A model generated the notes under the pieces. The model searched no databases. It worked only from the letters and a program-made list of their open reading frames with translations, and was not told the origin of the DNA. A program made the position numbers and the translations under genes. A stretch of 17,225 nucleotides of DNA from contig JAPLTZ010000329.1 in assembly GCA_026397895.1 (NCBI GenBank), positions 1,488 through 18,712 on the forward strand, given 5' to 3'. The DNA is from Verrucomicrobiota bacterium. GTDB lineage: Bacteria > Verrucomicrobiota > Verrucomicrobiia > Limisphaerales > JAFMIX01. Positions 1 through 6,325 of the stretch are shown here, piece after piece; the stretch's first letter is position 1; the number at the start of each line of letters is the position of its first letter.

Positions 1-96
1 GCTGCGCCATCGCGCGTGGGGAAGGGCGGCAAGCCCACGCACAAGAAAACCACCTACGTCATCCGCTCGCACAAAATCCACCTCAACGAAAAATGA
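1..96 (+). CDS. C-terminal end of a protein truncated by the window edge
   Basis: The first frame is open from base 1 to a TGA at 94-96 and gives 31 residues. They are rich in Lys, His and Thr (GKGGKPTHKKTTYVIRSHKI) and read as a basic protein tail. The stop overlaps the next start as ATGA, the coupling seen throughout this gene cluster, which supports it as real coding sequence. Nothing in the fragment identifies the family. Position before the lysis-like and terminase genes would suit a phage accessory or lysis gene, but that is only context. Confidence 0.55.
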   Translation, partial: AAPSRVGKGGKPTHKKTTYVIRSHKIHLNEK

Positions 97-335
97 AACC
101 CAAAGGCATGTCCCAGGAAGAAGTTCGGCAGCAGTCCGCCGAACGGTTGGCGGATATGCGCGCGGCGGGAATTGAATTCGTGGAGGTGCTCGGCTGCAAC
201 AATCCGGGCGAGGACTGCGAAGCCTGTTGCGCGATGCGGGGACAAAAAATAGAAATCAATCTGGCAACGCCGCTGCCACTGCCCGGCTGCGACAAAGAAT
301 TTTGTAAGTGCATCTATCTCGCCACCCAACCATGA
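93..335 (+). CDS. Small Cys-rich protein, putative zinc-binding
   Basis: An 80-residue protein with an N-terminal helical part (residues about 5-25, SQEEVRQQSAERLADMR) and a C-terminal half with seven cysteines. These fall in two clusters, C-x6-C-x2-CC (residues about 35-46) and C-x5-C-x-C (about 67-75), separated by a PLPLPGCD stretch. The spacing resembles small treble-clef or zinc-ribbon-like phage proteins, so metal binding is plausible but not proven. The start is fixed by the ATGA overlap with the upstream stop, and its own stop overlaps the next start in the same way. I do not recognise a named family. Confidence 0.7.
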   Translation: MKPKGMSQEEVRQQSAERLADMRAAGIEFVEVLGCNNPGEDCEACCAMRGQKIEINLATPLPLPGCDKEFCKCIYLATQP

Positions 336-574
336 AAAACATTTTCCTCACTCTCACGCTCGCGGTGTTCCTGTGCGGATGCAATCAATCTCCCGATCCG
401 CGCATCGCGCAACTGGAGCAAAGAATTTTCCGACTCGAAGCCCAGCAAAAAGACCTGACCAACATCGTGACGGCCTTGGGTAAATATGTGGACGCGCAGG
501 ATGAAGTTAATACCGCCAAAAAAGACCTGGCTAAAGAACAGTTCAAACTTTGGCAGTTGAAGCACGCAAAATAA
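332..574 (+). CDS. Small lipoprotein with coiled coil, spanin-like candidate
   Basis: An 80-residue protein starting at ATG 332, which overlaps the upstream TGA as ATGA. An in-frame GTG at 308 lies inside the upstream gene and would add eight polar residues before the signal, so it is not preferred. The N-terminus MKNIFLTLTLAVFLCGC is a lipoprotein signal peptide with lipobox L-C-G-C. The rest (about 25-80) is charged and predicted helical with heptad-like Leu/Ile spacing (RIAQLEQRIFRLEAQQ), so a periplasmic coiled coil is likely. Size and architecture match outer-membrane o-spanin-like lysis lipoproteins of phages, and the setting next to a membrane coiled-coil gene fits. No sequence similarity to a named spanin is claimed. 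Confidence 0.75.
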   Translation: MKNIFLTLTLAVFLCGCNQSPDPRIAQLEQRIFRLEAQQKDLTNIVTALGKYVDAQDEVNTAKKDLAKEQFKLWQLKHAK

Positions 575-653
575 ATTTCCCGCTCCACTCGCCCGAACCC
601 TTTCAATAATTTTCTCGACGGAATCGTTGGCCGGTGTTTTAGTGCCCGTGCTG

Positions 654-688
654 GAGGCGACGCGAAACGAGCGCGCCTCTATTTTTTT
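654..688 (+). terminator. Rho-independent terminator
   Basis: GAGGCG (654-659), a bulged A, then CGC (661-663) pair with GCG (671-673) and CGCCTC (674-679). The result is a 9-bp stem around a GAAACGA loop, followed by a T-rich run with seven T in a row (682-688). It lies about 80 bases after the 332-574 lipoprotein gene and would end that transcript. Confidence 0.75.
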
Positions 689-691
689 GTC

Positions 692-769
692 ATGGCCTAC
701 ATCCGCAAAACTGAAACCCCGGCGGGCAACTTCGTCTCGCCTCACGTCCGCCGCCGCTTCTCCTGCTAA
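692..769 (+). CDS. Possible 25-residue basic micropeptide
   Basis: An ATG just after the terminator T-run opens a 25-residue frame: MAYIRKTETPAGNFVSPHVR followed by RRFSC and TAA. It is basic, and its pattern (M-x-Y-I/V-R/K ... G-x-F/V ... H-x-R-R) resembles the short MAYVK/R-type basic peptides common in phages and their hosts. There is no Shine-Dalgarno site, and the terminator directly upstream means it would need its own promoter. It may be chance. It is the only short frame in 575-966 that looks protein-like. Confidence 0.3.
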   Translation: MAYIRKTETPAGNFVSPHVRRRFSC

Positions 770-860
770 AGAAAACCGCGACCATCGCCATAAACAAAAG
801 GCGAAGTTGTGGTTAAGTCGTGCCTGTGAACAGCGCGACATCCGTTCCATTCAAAGTTCT

Positions 861-927
861 CCGCCGGTTAGGGACATCCTCCGGTGAGCGGTCGCGCGCT
901 CGCTTCGCGCCCTCTCCGGCGGTTTTT
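861..927 (+). terminator. Structured GC-rich element ending in a terminator-like stem
   Basis: CCGCCGG (861-867) is the exact reverse complement of CCGGCGG (916-922), which is followed by five T (923-927). The 48-base interior can fold further in two competing ways: GAGCG/CGCTC (886-890 with 897-901), or GCGCG/CGCGC (894-898 with 906-910). A long internal arm makes it unusual for a simple terminator. It could instead be a small structured leader upstream of the lipoprotein gene at 967. Apart from this element, the terminator at 654-688 and the 25-residue frame, I see nothing in 575-966. Confidence 0.45.
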
Positions 928-966
928 GAATGGGCGGCTGTCGCACCCAACCAAGAAAGCTAAATC

Positions 967-1320
967 ATGAATACAAAATCCATCCTCTATTCTCTATCCT
1001 CCATCCTCGCTCTGGCTTTGCTCGCCGGCTGCGGCACGATGCGCGATGCCGTTCCGGTCACCACCCTGACGATTGATCCGGTCACGCACAACGTGGCTTT
1101 GAGCAATCCCAAGGACACCACGATCAAAAACTTCCACGCGGAAGTCACCACCAACGGCAGCGTCGTCACGTTCGACTCGCTGACCACGGTGATGAATCCC
1201 GATGTCATCACCACCACCGGCGATGCGCAGGCCAAGATGATCGCCGCCACCGGCGAGGCTGTGACCAAGGCCGTGGCCGCTGCCGGCACCGCCGCCCTTG
1301 CCGCCGGGCTGAAACCGTGA
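967..1320 (+). CDS. Small lipoprotein, Thr/Val/Ala-rich
   Basis: A 117-residue protein. Residues 1-22 are a lipoprotein signal peptide (MNTKSILYSLSSILALALLAGC, lipobox L-A-G-C with the lipidated Cys at about 22). The mature part is Thr/Val-rich with beta character (residues about 30-80) and ends in an Ala-rich, probably helical segment (about 85-115, EAVTKAVAAAGTAALAAG). No catalytic motif is visible. The start has the A-rich context TAAATCATG rather than a Shine-Dalgarno site. The signal-peptide codons 981-1008 are four tandem heptanucleotides (see the repeat entry). The gene lies between hairpins upstream and the membrane peptide/lipase pair downstream. A role in lysis or in altering the infected cell's envelope is inference from context. 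Confidence 0.75.
   Translation: MNTKSILYSLSSILALALLAGCGTMRDAVPVTTLTIDPVTHNVALSNPKDTTIKNFHAEVTTNGSVVTFDSLTTVMNPDVITTTGDAQAKMIAATGEAVTKAVAAAGTAALAAGLKP
981..1008 (+). repeat. Four tandem heptanucleotides inside a signal-peptide region
   Basis: CATCCTC (981-987), TATTCTC (988-994), TATCCTC (995-1001) and CATCCTC (1002-1008) form an exact period-7 array with consensus YATYCTC. It encodes part of the hydrophobic core of the lipoprotein signal (SILYSLSSIL). Because 7 is not a multiple of 3, the units are read in all three frames in turn. Confidence 0.8.
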
Positions 1321-1356
1321 TTTCAACTTTCAAAATTTCAGCTTTCAACTTTTGAA
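1321..1356 (+). repeat. Intergenic heptanucleotide-like tract
   Basis: TTTCAAC (1321-1327), TTTCAAAA (1328-1335), TTTCAGC (1336-1342), TTTCAAC (1343-1349) and TTTTGAA (1350-1356) form an imperfect period-7 array of TTTCARM units. It fills the gap between the lipoprotein stop and the ATG at 1359, and the last unit runs into the AATCATG start context. Because it occupies the leader of the next two coupled genes, it may affect their translation. Confidence 0.7.
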
Positions 1357-1358
1357 TC

Positions 1359-1451
1359 ATGCTCACCTTCGCCATCAGCAGCCTGTGCTTCTCGGCGGCA
1401 CTGCTCTGCCTGGCGCTGACGGCAAAGACCATCATCCAACTCCGAAAGTGA
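1359..1451 (+). CDS. 30-residue single-pass membrane peptide upstream of the lipase
   Basis: ATG 1359 opens MLTFAISSLCFSAALLCLAL followed by TAKTIIQLRK and a TGA at 1449-1451. Residues 2-20 are a continuous hydrophobic stretch and the end is basic (QLRK), as expected for a one-pass membrane peptide with its C-terminus in the cytoplasm. The stop overlaps the lipase start as GTGA (1448-1451), so the two are probably translationally coupled. That coupling, the AATCATG start context shared with other genes here and the clear membrane segment support it despite its size. Small-holin or lysis-accessory function is possible but not shown. Confidence 0.6.
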   Translation: MLTFAISSLCFSAALLCLALTAKTIIQLRK

Positions 1452-2203
1452 ACCTCTTCGATCTCCAACTCGACCCGCGTGCTGCCGGCTTCTCGCCGAA
1501 GAACGCACGCGGGCTGGCTTGGGCTTCAAAGCAGGCTTACGACAGCTTCACCTTCAGCGACGCCAGGCGTGATACGCAGGTGTTGTTCATCGAGAAGGAA
1601 GAGTTCGCCATCATCGCCTTTCGCGGCACCAGCAGCGTGCGCGACTGGATGACGGACGCGGACTTCCACCGCGAGCATCTGCCGAACTCCGCGCGCATGA
1701 ACATGGAAGTCCACGACGGCTTTTTTGACGCGCTCGATGGCGTGTGGGAGAAGTGCTATCTCGCCGCCAGCCGGTTGCGGCCCGGCAAGCCGCTGTTCAT
1801 CACCGGCCACTCCCTCGGCGGCGCGCTCGCGCTGCTGTTCGCATATCTATATGGCCGGCAGACCCGGCCGCAGTCACTCGCGGGCGTCTACACCTTCGGC
1901 GCCCCGCGCGTGGGCAACGCGGCATTTTGCGGGATGTTTAACGCGCTGTTAAAGCCCGTCACGTTCAACCTGGTCAACGCCTGCGATCCCGTTCCGCTGC
2001 TGCCGCCGCTGCTCGCCGGATACCGTGATGCGGGCACGGAAGTTTTTCTCGCGCCGACCGGCGGCTACGTCGTTGATCCCTTCATCGGCACGGAACTTTA
2101 CAACGATGTGATGGGTATGTTCGCGAGCTGGCGGCAAGGCCGGCTGGCGTTCCTGCCGAATCACTTCATCAACCGCTACCAGGAGAAAATCACCGCACTA
2201 TGA
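1448..2203 (+). CDS. Class 3 (alpha/beta hydrolase) lipase
   Basis: A 251-residue protein of the fungal-type class 3 lipase family (Lipase_3), which hydrolyses ester bonds of acylglycerols or phospholipids. Visible motifs, in order, are FRGT (about 58-61, oxyanion-hole region), G-H-S-L-G-G with nucleophile Ser122 (120-125), YTFGAPRVGN (148-157), catalytic Asp180 in NACDPVP, and catalytic His239 in PNHF. The triad is therefore complete. The frame is open back to a TTG at 1352, but that stretch overlaps the membrane peptide and has no lipase character. GTG 1448, overlapping the peptide stop as GTGA, is the better start. No signal peptide is present, so the enzyme would act in the cytoplasm or leave through a membrane lesion. 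Sitting among membrane and lipoprotein genes ahead of the terminase, it may help dismantle membranes at lysis (inference). Confidence 0.85.
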   Translation: MNLFDLQLDPRAAGFSPKNARGLAWASKQAYDSFTFSDARRDTQVLFIEKEEFAIIAFRGTSSVRDWMTDADFHREHLPNSARMNMEVHDGFFDALDGVWEKCYLAASRLRPGKPLFITGHSLGGALALLFAYLYGRQTRPQSLAGVYTFGAPRVGNAAFCGMFNALLKPVTFNLVNACDPVPLLPPLLAGYRDAGTEVFLAPTGGYVVDPFIGTELYNDVMGMFASWRQGRLAFLPNHFINRYQEKITAL

Positions 2204-2637
2204 ATTTAATGATGGCCCAAGCCCAACTCGACTCCGCGCCGGCGGAGTTTGTGAAATGGTTTTTCGTCATCGTCTTCGCGCTCATCCTCGTGGTGGCGGC
2301 GGTGTTCGGCATCGTGGCTTTTTTCCGCAAGCCCGATGAGGTGAAGCTGAAGGACGATCCGGCGATTGAAGTCCGCAAGGCGGCGAAACGGTTCAATTAC
2401 GATCTCACCGAGCAGCGCTACAACGATCATGAGCGCCGGATACTGGCGCTGGAAAAGGCCAAGGGCGAACTCTTCGGCAAACTGGAAAGCGACAAGCAGG
2501 AAATTTTGGATGCCGGCGAGATGCGCGGCGACAAGATCACCGAGCACGTCGAGGCCGTCCGCCGCGAGCTGGATGAGAAGATCGACAACATCCCCGACCG
2601 CGTCATCACCACCCTGAAAAACACCGGAGCGATATGA
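2200..2637 (+). CDS. Membrane-anchored coiled-coil protein, i-spanin-like candidate
   Basis: A 145-residue protein whose start overlaps the lipase stop as ATGA. A strong transmembrane helix spans about 19-42 (WFFVIVFALILVVAAVFGIV), followed by FFRKPDE and a long charged helical region (about 50-140) with heptad character (HERRILALEKAKGELFGKLE). One N-terminal membrane anchor plus a coiled coil is the architecture of inner-membrane spanins (Rz-like). The two small lipoproteins upstream could be the outer-membrane partner. This is a structural analogy only. A phage scaffold or tail-associated membrane protein is an alternative. Its stop overlaps the next start as ATGA. Confidence 0.7.
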   Translation: MNLMMAQAQLDSAPAEFVKWFFVIVFALILVVAAVFGIVAFFRKPDEVKLKDDPAIEVRKAAKRFNYDLTEQRYNDHERRILALEKAKGELFGKLESDKQEILDAGEMRGDKITEHVEAVRRELDEKIDNIPDRVITTLKNTGAI

Positions 2638-2891
2638 TTGACCAGGACATCAAGAAATTTGTGCTACGCGCCTTGCTCTCGCGCAATGGCGAACCGATGA
2701 GCAGCCGGGAAATCAAGCTGCTCATCCGGGGCGCGTTCAACGCGGCCCTCACCGAAGGGATGCTCGACACCTGCATCACCCAGTTGGAGGAGAGCAAGCT
2801 CATTGCCGGCACCGATGAGGATTTGACCGGCATCGTCTGGACCCTGACTTCCAAGGGCACCATCCGCGCCCAACAACTCGTGAAGGTCTGA
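2634..2891 (+). CDS. Small winged-helix-like protein preceding the terminase
   Basis: An 85-residue protein with pattern IKKFVLRALLSRNGEPMSSREI ... LDTCITQLEESKLIAGTDEDLTGIVWTLTSKGTIRAQQL. The order helix-helix-helix followed by a short hairpin (GIVWTLTSKG) is that of a winged helix-turn-helix. Comparable small proteins sit just before the small terminase in Mu-like phages. Possible roles are DNA recognition in packaging or late-gene control. The start is fixed by ATGA overlap with the previous gene and GGAG at 2626-2629. Its stop is three bases before the next ATG at 2895. Confidence 0.7.
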   Translation: MIDQDIKKFVLRALLSRNGEPMSSREIKLLIRGAFNAALTEGMLDTCITQLEESKLIAGTDEDLTGIVWTLTSKGTIRAQQLVKV

Positions 2892-2894
2892 TGA

Positions 2895-3563
2895 ATGAAA
2901 ACCCAACCATCACCCCGCGCCTGGGAATCCGATCCGTTCTGGAAGGAAGTCGTCACCGTGCTGACCGGCGGCAAGAAGCTGCGGTCGGAACACTATCTGG
3001 AAAAACTTTCCGCCGAGGACTTGGAGTCGTTGCGCTTGGCCTTGTCCTGTTCGGGCACGCTGGCCGAGCAGCAGAAACTTTGTCCGCCCCGGCGCGGCGG
3101 AGCGACGGACGGGGCGCCGCCGACCATCTCGCTGCTCTCGGAGATCGGTGCGGCGGTGCGGCAGGTGAATGTGCTGCGCGAGCTTCAGGTGCAGTCGGCG
3201 GTGGAAGCGGCGGCGCGCGGTCGCTTCCAGGAACTCGGCCTCGACCCGACGCTGACGAATGCCGTGGTGCGGATCGTGGGCGAGGAGGCGCTGGATCAGA
3301 AGGTGAAGAATTCGGTCGGCAACTTTGCGATCTCGGCGGCGAACGTGTTGTTGAACGCGGAAGCGATGCGCACCAAGGGCAAACAGGAAGAGGTCAAAAT
3401 CCAACTGCGCAAAGACAAGTTGAAGCTCGACGAGCGGCACCTCGCCCTGCTGGAGAAGAAGGCCGAGCAGGCCGATGCGGCCAAGGGAATTTTGGAAAAC
3501 AAACAATTGACCGAAGCGCAGCGCGCGGCGCGGATGCGCGAAGTTTTCGGAATCTCAAAATAA
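2895..3563 (+). CDS. Small terminase subunit, Mu gp27-like (DUF3486 type)
   Basis: A 222-residue protein in the place of Mu gp27, directly before the large terminase. The last about 80 residues match the family's typical end: a charged helical stretch (VKIQLRKDKLKLDERHLALL), EKKAEQADAAKGIL, then a short C-terminal helix (QRAARMREVFGI). An HTH-like N-terminal region would bind the packaging site. An ATG four bases upstream (2891) opens a different frame made of Gly/Ala/Arg-rich noise and is not the start. The stop overlaps the TerL start as TAATG. Residues about 62-75 (LCPPRRGGATDGAPP) look like a low-complexity linker. Confidence 0.75.
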   Translation: MKTQPSPRAWESDPFWKEVVTVLTGGKKLRSEHYLEKLSAEDLESLRLALSCSGTLAEQQKLCPPRRGGATDGAPPTISLLSEIGAAVRQVNVLRELQVQSAVEAAARGRFQELGLDPTLTNAVVRIVGEEALDQKVKNSVGNFAISAANVLLNAEAMRTKGKQEEVKIQLRKDKLKLDERHLALLEKKAEQADAAKGILENKQLTEAQRAARMREVFGISK

Positions 3564-5053
3564 TGGCCTCCACCAAAAAAGACGCGCTGGAGAAATTGCA
3601 GGCCATGGTTGAACGCGCCCGCGCCCTCGCCGGCGTGCCCTTGCGCGACAAGCCGCTCGACGAGTTGGAGAAACTGTGCGGCAAGCACAAGCTCGGCGAA
3701 AACATCAACGGCTGGAAGAATCCCTATCCCACCGACGATCCGCGCAATCTGCTGCTCGAATATCAGTTCGCCTGGCGCGAGGACAAGAGCCGGTTCAAGG
3801 CCGGGTTGATGAGCCGCCAGAGCGGCAAGGATTTTTCCAGCGAGAGCGAAGCGGCTGAGGATTGCCATGCCCGCCCCAAAACGGAATGGATGATCGCCGC
3901 GCCTTCGGAACGGCAGGCGCTCGACAGTCTCGAACAGGGCAAGACCTGGGCGGAAGCATTCGATCTCAAGATTGATGACTACGCGGAAAAACGCGAGGGC
4001 GACAGCGAGACGCTGCTCAAGAGCGCCGAGATCATCTTCTCGAACGGCAGCCGCATGCGGGCCGTGCCCGGCAAACCTTCCACCGTTCGCGGGCGCAGCG
4101 CCAGCCTGCTGCTGACGGAATTTGATTTCTTTGAGCAGCCGGCCGAGACCTGGCGCTCGGTGCTGCCGTCCATCACCAACCCACTGCGCGGTGGTGAGAA
4201 AAAAGTCCGGCTCATCACCACGCCCAACGGCATCGGCAGCGCGATGAACAAGATTTGGACGAAGGCCGACACGGACAAGATGCGGTGGAGCCGCCACGTC
4301 GTCACCATCTATCATGCGGTGCTGATGGGTTTGCCGGTGGACATCGAGGAACTGCGCCAGGCGTTCGACGATGCGGATGGGTTTGCCCAGGAATTTCTCT
4401 GCCAGTTCCTTGACGTGGCCACGGTGCTGCTGCCTTACGAATTGATCGCGGGCTGCGAATCCATCGAGGCTTCAGAGACCATCGCGCCGGAATACTGGCT
4501 GACCAAATCCCCGTTCCCGGTCGATCTCGGCATTGACTTTGGCCGCAAGCGGGATCTGACGGTGAGCTGGGCCTCGGAAAAGATTTCCGATTTGCAAGTC
4601 ACCAAGGAAGTGCTCTGCCTGGAAAAGATGTCCACCCCCGACCAGCTCGATGTGCTCCGGCCTCGGATCAAGAAGGCCCGGAAAGTCTGTCTCGATTATA
4701 CCGGGCCGGGCATCGGCCTCGGCGATCTGATGGTTAAGGAATTTGGAGAGTGGAAACCGGAAGAGCACAAGTTCGGCAAAGTCGAACTCTGCACCATGAC
4801 CAATTCTTTCAAGTTGAAGATTTTCCCCAATCTGCGCGTGGCGATGGAAAAGCGGAATCACCGCATCCCCATCAGCCGGGTGATCCGGGAAGACCTCCAC
4901 AGCATCAACCGGATCGTGACGGTGACCGGCGCGATCAGCTACCGCGCTCCGCACACCGCCGATGGTCACGCCGACCGGGGAACGGCCTTGGCGCTGGTGA
5001 ACTATGCCGGCAGCACTGGCCGAATTGGAAACTTTAACCTTCACATAATTTGA
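3563..5053 (+). CDS. terL: Terminase large subunit, Mu gp28-like
   Basis: A 496-residue packaging motor and nuclease that drives DNA into the prohead and cuts it. The N-terminal ATPase has a Walker A-like SRQSGKD (84-90), a Walker B-like SLLLTEFDFF (181-190) and a coupling motif LITTPNG (217-223). The C-terminal RNase H-like nuclease shows acidic residues D325 (LGIDFGRKRD), D378 (CLDYTG) and D471 (HADRGTALAL). The gene order (gp26/27-like before, portal after) and the sequence style fit the Mu gp28 group. The frame is open much further upstream, but ATG 3563 overlaps the TerS stop (TAATG) and begins protein-like sequence. The P-loop ends in Asp instead of Ser/Thr. Its length is normal and it looks intact. 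Confidence 0.9.
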   Translation: MASTKKDALEKLQAMVERARALAGVPLRDKPLDELEKLCGKHKLGENINGWKNPYPTDDPRNLLLEYQFAWREDKSRFKAGLMSRQSGKDFSSESEAAEDCHARPKTEWMIAAPSERQALDSLEQGKTWAEAFDLKIDDYAEKREGDSETLLKSAEIIFSNGSRMRAVPGKPSTVRGRSASLLLTEFDFFEQPAETWRSVLPSITNPLRGGEKKVRLITTPNGIGSAMNKIWTKADTDKMRWSRHVVTIYHAVLMGLPVDIEELRQAFDDADGFAQEFLCQFLDVATVLLPYELIAGCESIEASETIAPEYWLTKSPFPVDLGIDFGRKRDLTVSWASEKISDLQVTKEVLCLEKMSTPDQLDVLRPRIKKARKVCLDYTGPGIGLGDLMVKEFGEWKPEEHKFGKVELCTMTNSFKLKIFPNLRVAMEKRNHRIPISRVIREDLHSINRIVTVTGAISYRAPHTADGHADRGTALALVNYAGSTGRIGNFNLHII

Positions 5054-5211
5054 ACGCGCAACCCCTCCAGCTTGCCCTACAGCGCCTTCCGGCCTCCCTG
5101 CGTAGCCGTTGGCAGCCCCAACGCGCCATATCGCCCGCGAGTCCCGTTAATGCCCCGTTAAAATTTGCGGCCACAAGCGCATTTTCATCCCCGGAGGTAG
5201 CCCGTGGCTAA
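5050..5211 (+). CDS. Doubtful 53-residue frame between terminase and portal
   Basis: TTG 5050 overlaps the terminase stop as TTGA and opens a 53-residue frame that ends seven bases inside the portal gene (TAA 5209-5211). The product is Pro/Ala/Gln/Arg-rich (NAQPLQLALQRLPASLRSRW) with no recognisable domain. For it: both ends overlap neighbours in the local style, and the 150-base gap would otherwise be the largest inside the structural block. Against it: it needs a TTG start and the composition is that of chance GC-rich DNA. Confidence 0.2.
   Translation: MNAQPLQLALQRLPASLRSRWQPQRAISPASPVNAPLKFAATSAFSSPEVARG
5193..5198 (+). promoter_or_regulatory. Strong ribosome binding site fixing the portal GTG start
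   Basis: GGAGGT lies five bases before GTG 5204. It is a near-perfect anti-16S match, rare in this window where most starts rely on overlaps or A-rich leaders. It settles the portal start as GTG rather than a later ATG. Confidence 0.75.
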
Positions 5212-6325
5212 AACCCCCCTCATCGCCCGGATCGGAGCCGCCCTCACCGCTTTCTCCGGTCAGCCGGAAAACCGCTCCGCACTGGCCGATGCCGTCGTCC
5301 AAAAGGGTTCCGCCTGGCCGTTCAACCGCGTGCCTGTCATTGACGGCGCGGCGGGCGGCGTCAGCATCCACCAGCCCTACGCCCAATCCGCCTGGGTGAT
5401 GCGCGCCATCAAGGAGGTCGCCGGCCCGATCTCCGCCATCGACCTCAAGGCGATGGTCGGCTGGTTGAAGCTCTCCGGCGAATGTTTCGTCATCCTCCCG
5501 CTGGAATTCACCGTGCCGTTCCCCGACCGCGTCGCCGCCTGGCCGCAACTGCTCCTTGCCCGGCCTGCGGCCATGCGCGCCGAGAAGGGCAGCACCGGCG
5601 AACTGCTCGCGTGGATTTATACAGGTCGCAATGGCGTGACCACCCGCTTCCTGCCGGAGCAGGTCATCCAGCCGAAGTTCTGGAATCCTTACGACGATCT
5701 GCGCGGCATGAGCGAATACGAGGCCGCGCACGTCGCCACCGAGGCGGATTATCTTTCCGGCCGGTTCGCGCTCAACATCGCGCGGGCGAACGGCGACACC
5801 GGCGTGGTCATCACCGTCAAAGGCGGCGCGGTGCCGGACGACGCGCAGCAGGAGCAGATCAGAAACTCGCTCCGGTTGAAGGCGCAGAAATCCCAGCGCG
5901 GCGAATTCTCCAGCGTCTTCATCCCCGGCGACCTCGAAGTGCAGGACCCGAAGATCAAGTCTCCCGACGCGCAGTTCGTCGCGCAGCGGTTGGAGAATCG
6001 CCACGAGATTTACATCGCGCTCGGCGTGCCGCCCAGCATGGCGGACGTGACGCAGAGCTATTCCATCGGCTCGGCCAGCGACCGCTACTGCAGGCCGTTC
6101 GGCGCGAGCGGATTGATTCCGCCACCAAACTCTGCAACCTCGGCATGCCGCCCAAGGACGCCGGCGAATACCTCGACCTCGATCTCCCGCGCTTCGCCGG
6201 TGACGACATCGGATATATTAATGCGAGCCTGTTGCCCGTGGCGCTGGGCGGTCTGCCGGAGAAACAGCCGGAGAATGATCCCGCGCTCGGCGAGGACATG
6301 GTTGGCATGGCGCTGCGGGCTTTGA
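5204..6325 (+). CDS. Phage portal protein, frameshifted near its C-terminus
   Basis: The portal forms the dodecameric ring at the capsid vertex through which DNA passes. Up to about residue 294 the translation looks like an HK97/SPP1-type portal: SAWVMRAIKEVAGPISAIDL (61-80 region), VGWLKLSGECFVIL, LPEQVIQPKFWNPYDDLRGM, EADYLSGRF, RLENRHEIYIALGVPPSMAD and SYSIGSASDRY. After about 6087 it turns into Pro/Ser/Arg/Trp-rich noise ending at 6325, while portal-like sequence resumes in another frame (LQAVRRERIDSATKLCNLGM ... LDLDLPRFAGDDIGY). A deletion plus frameshift near 6085-6095 is the simplest reading. A second, in-frame loss near 5440 is suspected, because IDLKAMVGWLKL is tighter than usual. 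The gene is probably a pseudogene or an assembly error. Confidence 0.7.
   Translation: MAKTPLIARIGAALTAFSGQPENRSALADAVVQKGSAWPFNRVPVIDGAAGGVSIHQPYAQSAWVMRAIKEVAGPISAIDLKAMVGWLKLSGECFVILPLEFTVPFPDRVAAWPQLLLARPAAMRAEKGSTGELLAWIYTGRNGVTTRFLPEQVIQPKFWNPYDDLRGMSEYEAAHVATEADYLSGRFALNIARANGDTGVVITVKGGAVPDDAQQEQIRNSLRLKAQKSQRGEFSSVFIPGDLEVQDPKIKSPDAQFVAQRLENRHEIYIALGVPPSMADVTQSYSIGSASDRYCRPFGASGLIPPPNSATSACRPRTPANTSTSISRASPVTTSDILMRACCPWRWAVCRRNSRRMIPRSARTWLAWRCGL

Noticed and set aside
627..887. 86-codon plus-strand frame
   Set aside because: It runs through the terminator at 654-688, has Ser/Arg/Ala shadow composition and no start signal.
1352..1447. TTG 1352 as lipase start
   Set aside because: The 32 added residues are His/Pro-rich shadow of the membrane peptide and lack lipase character.
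2891..3562. Upstream part of a 720-codon open frame reaching through the large terminase
   Set aside because: The first 224 codons are Gly/Ala/Arg-rich noise out of frame with the Mu gp27-like gene; the terminase begins at 3563.
3296..4315. Long minus-strand frames (also 314-850, 6085-7197, 8332-9564, 12007-13227, 14614-15612)
   Set aside because: Mirror frames of GC-rich plus-strand genes, with His/Arg/Gly/Ala-rich composition and no start signals.
5482..6087. N-terminal extension of the MuF frame
   Set aside because: Arg/Pro/His noise opposite a good portal frame; protein-like sequence begins only near 6088.
6080..6100. Programmed ribosomal frameshift in the portal
   Set aside because: No slippery heptamer at the junction, and portal sequence appears missing rather than merely shifted.
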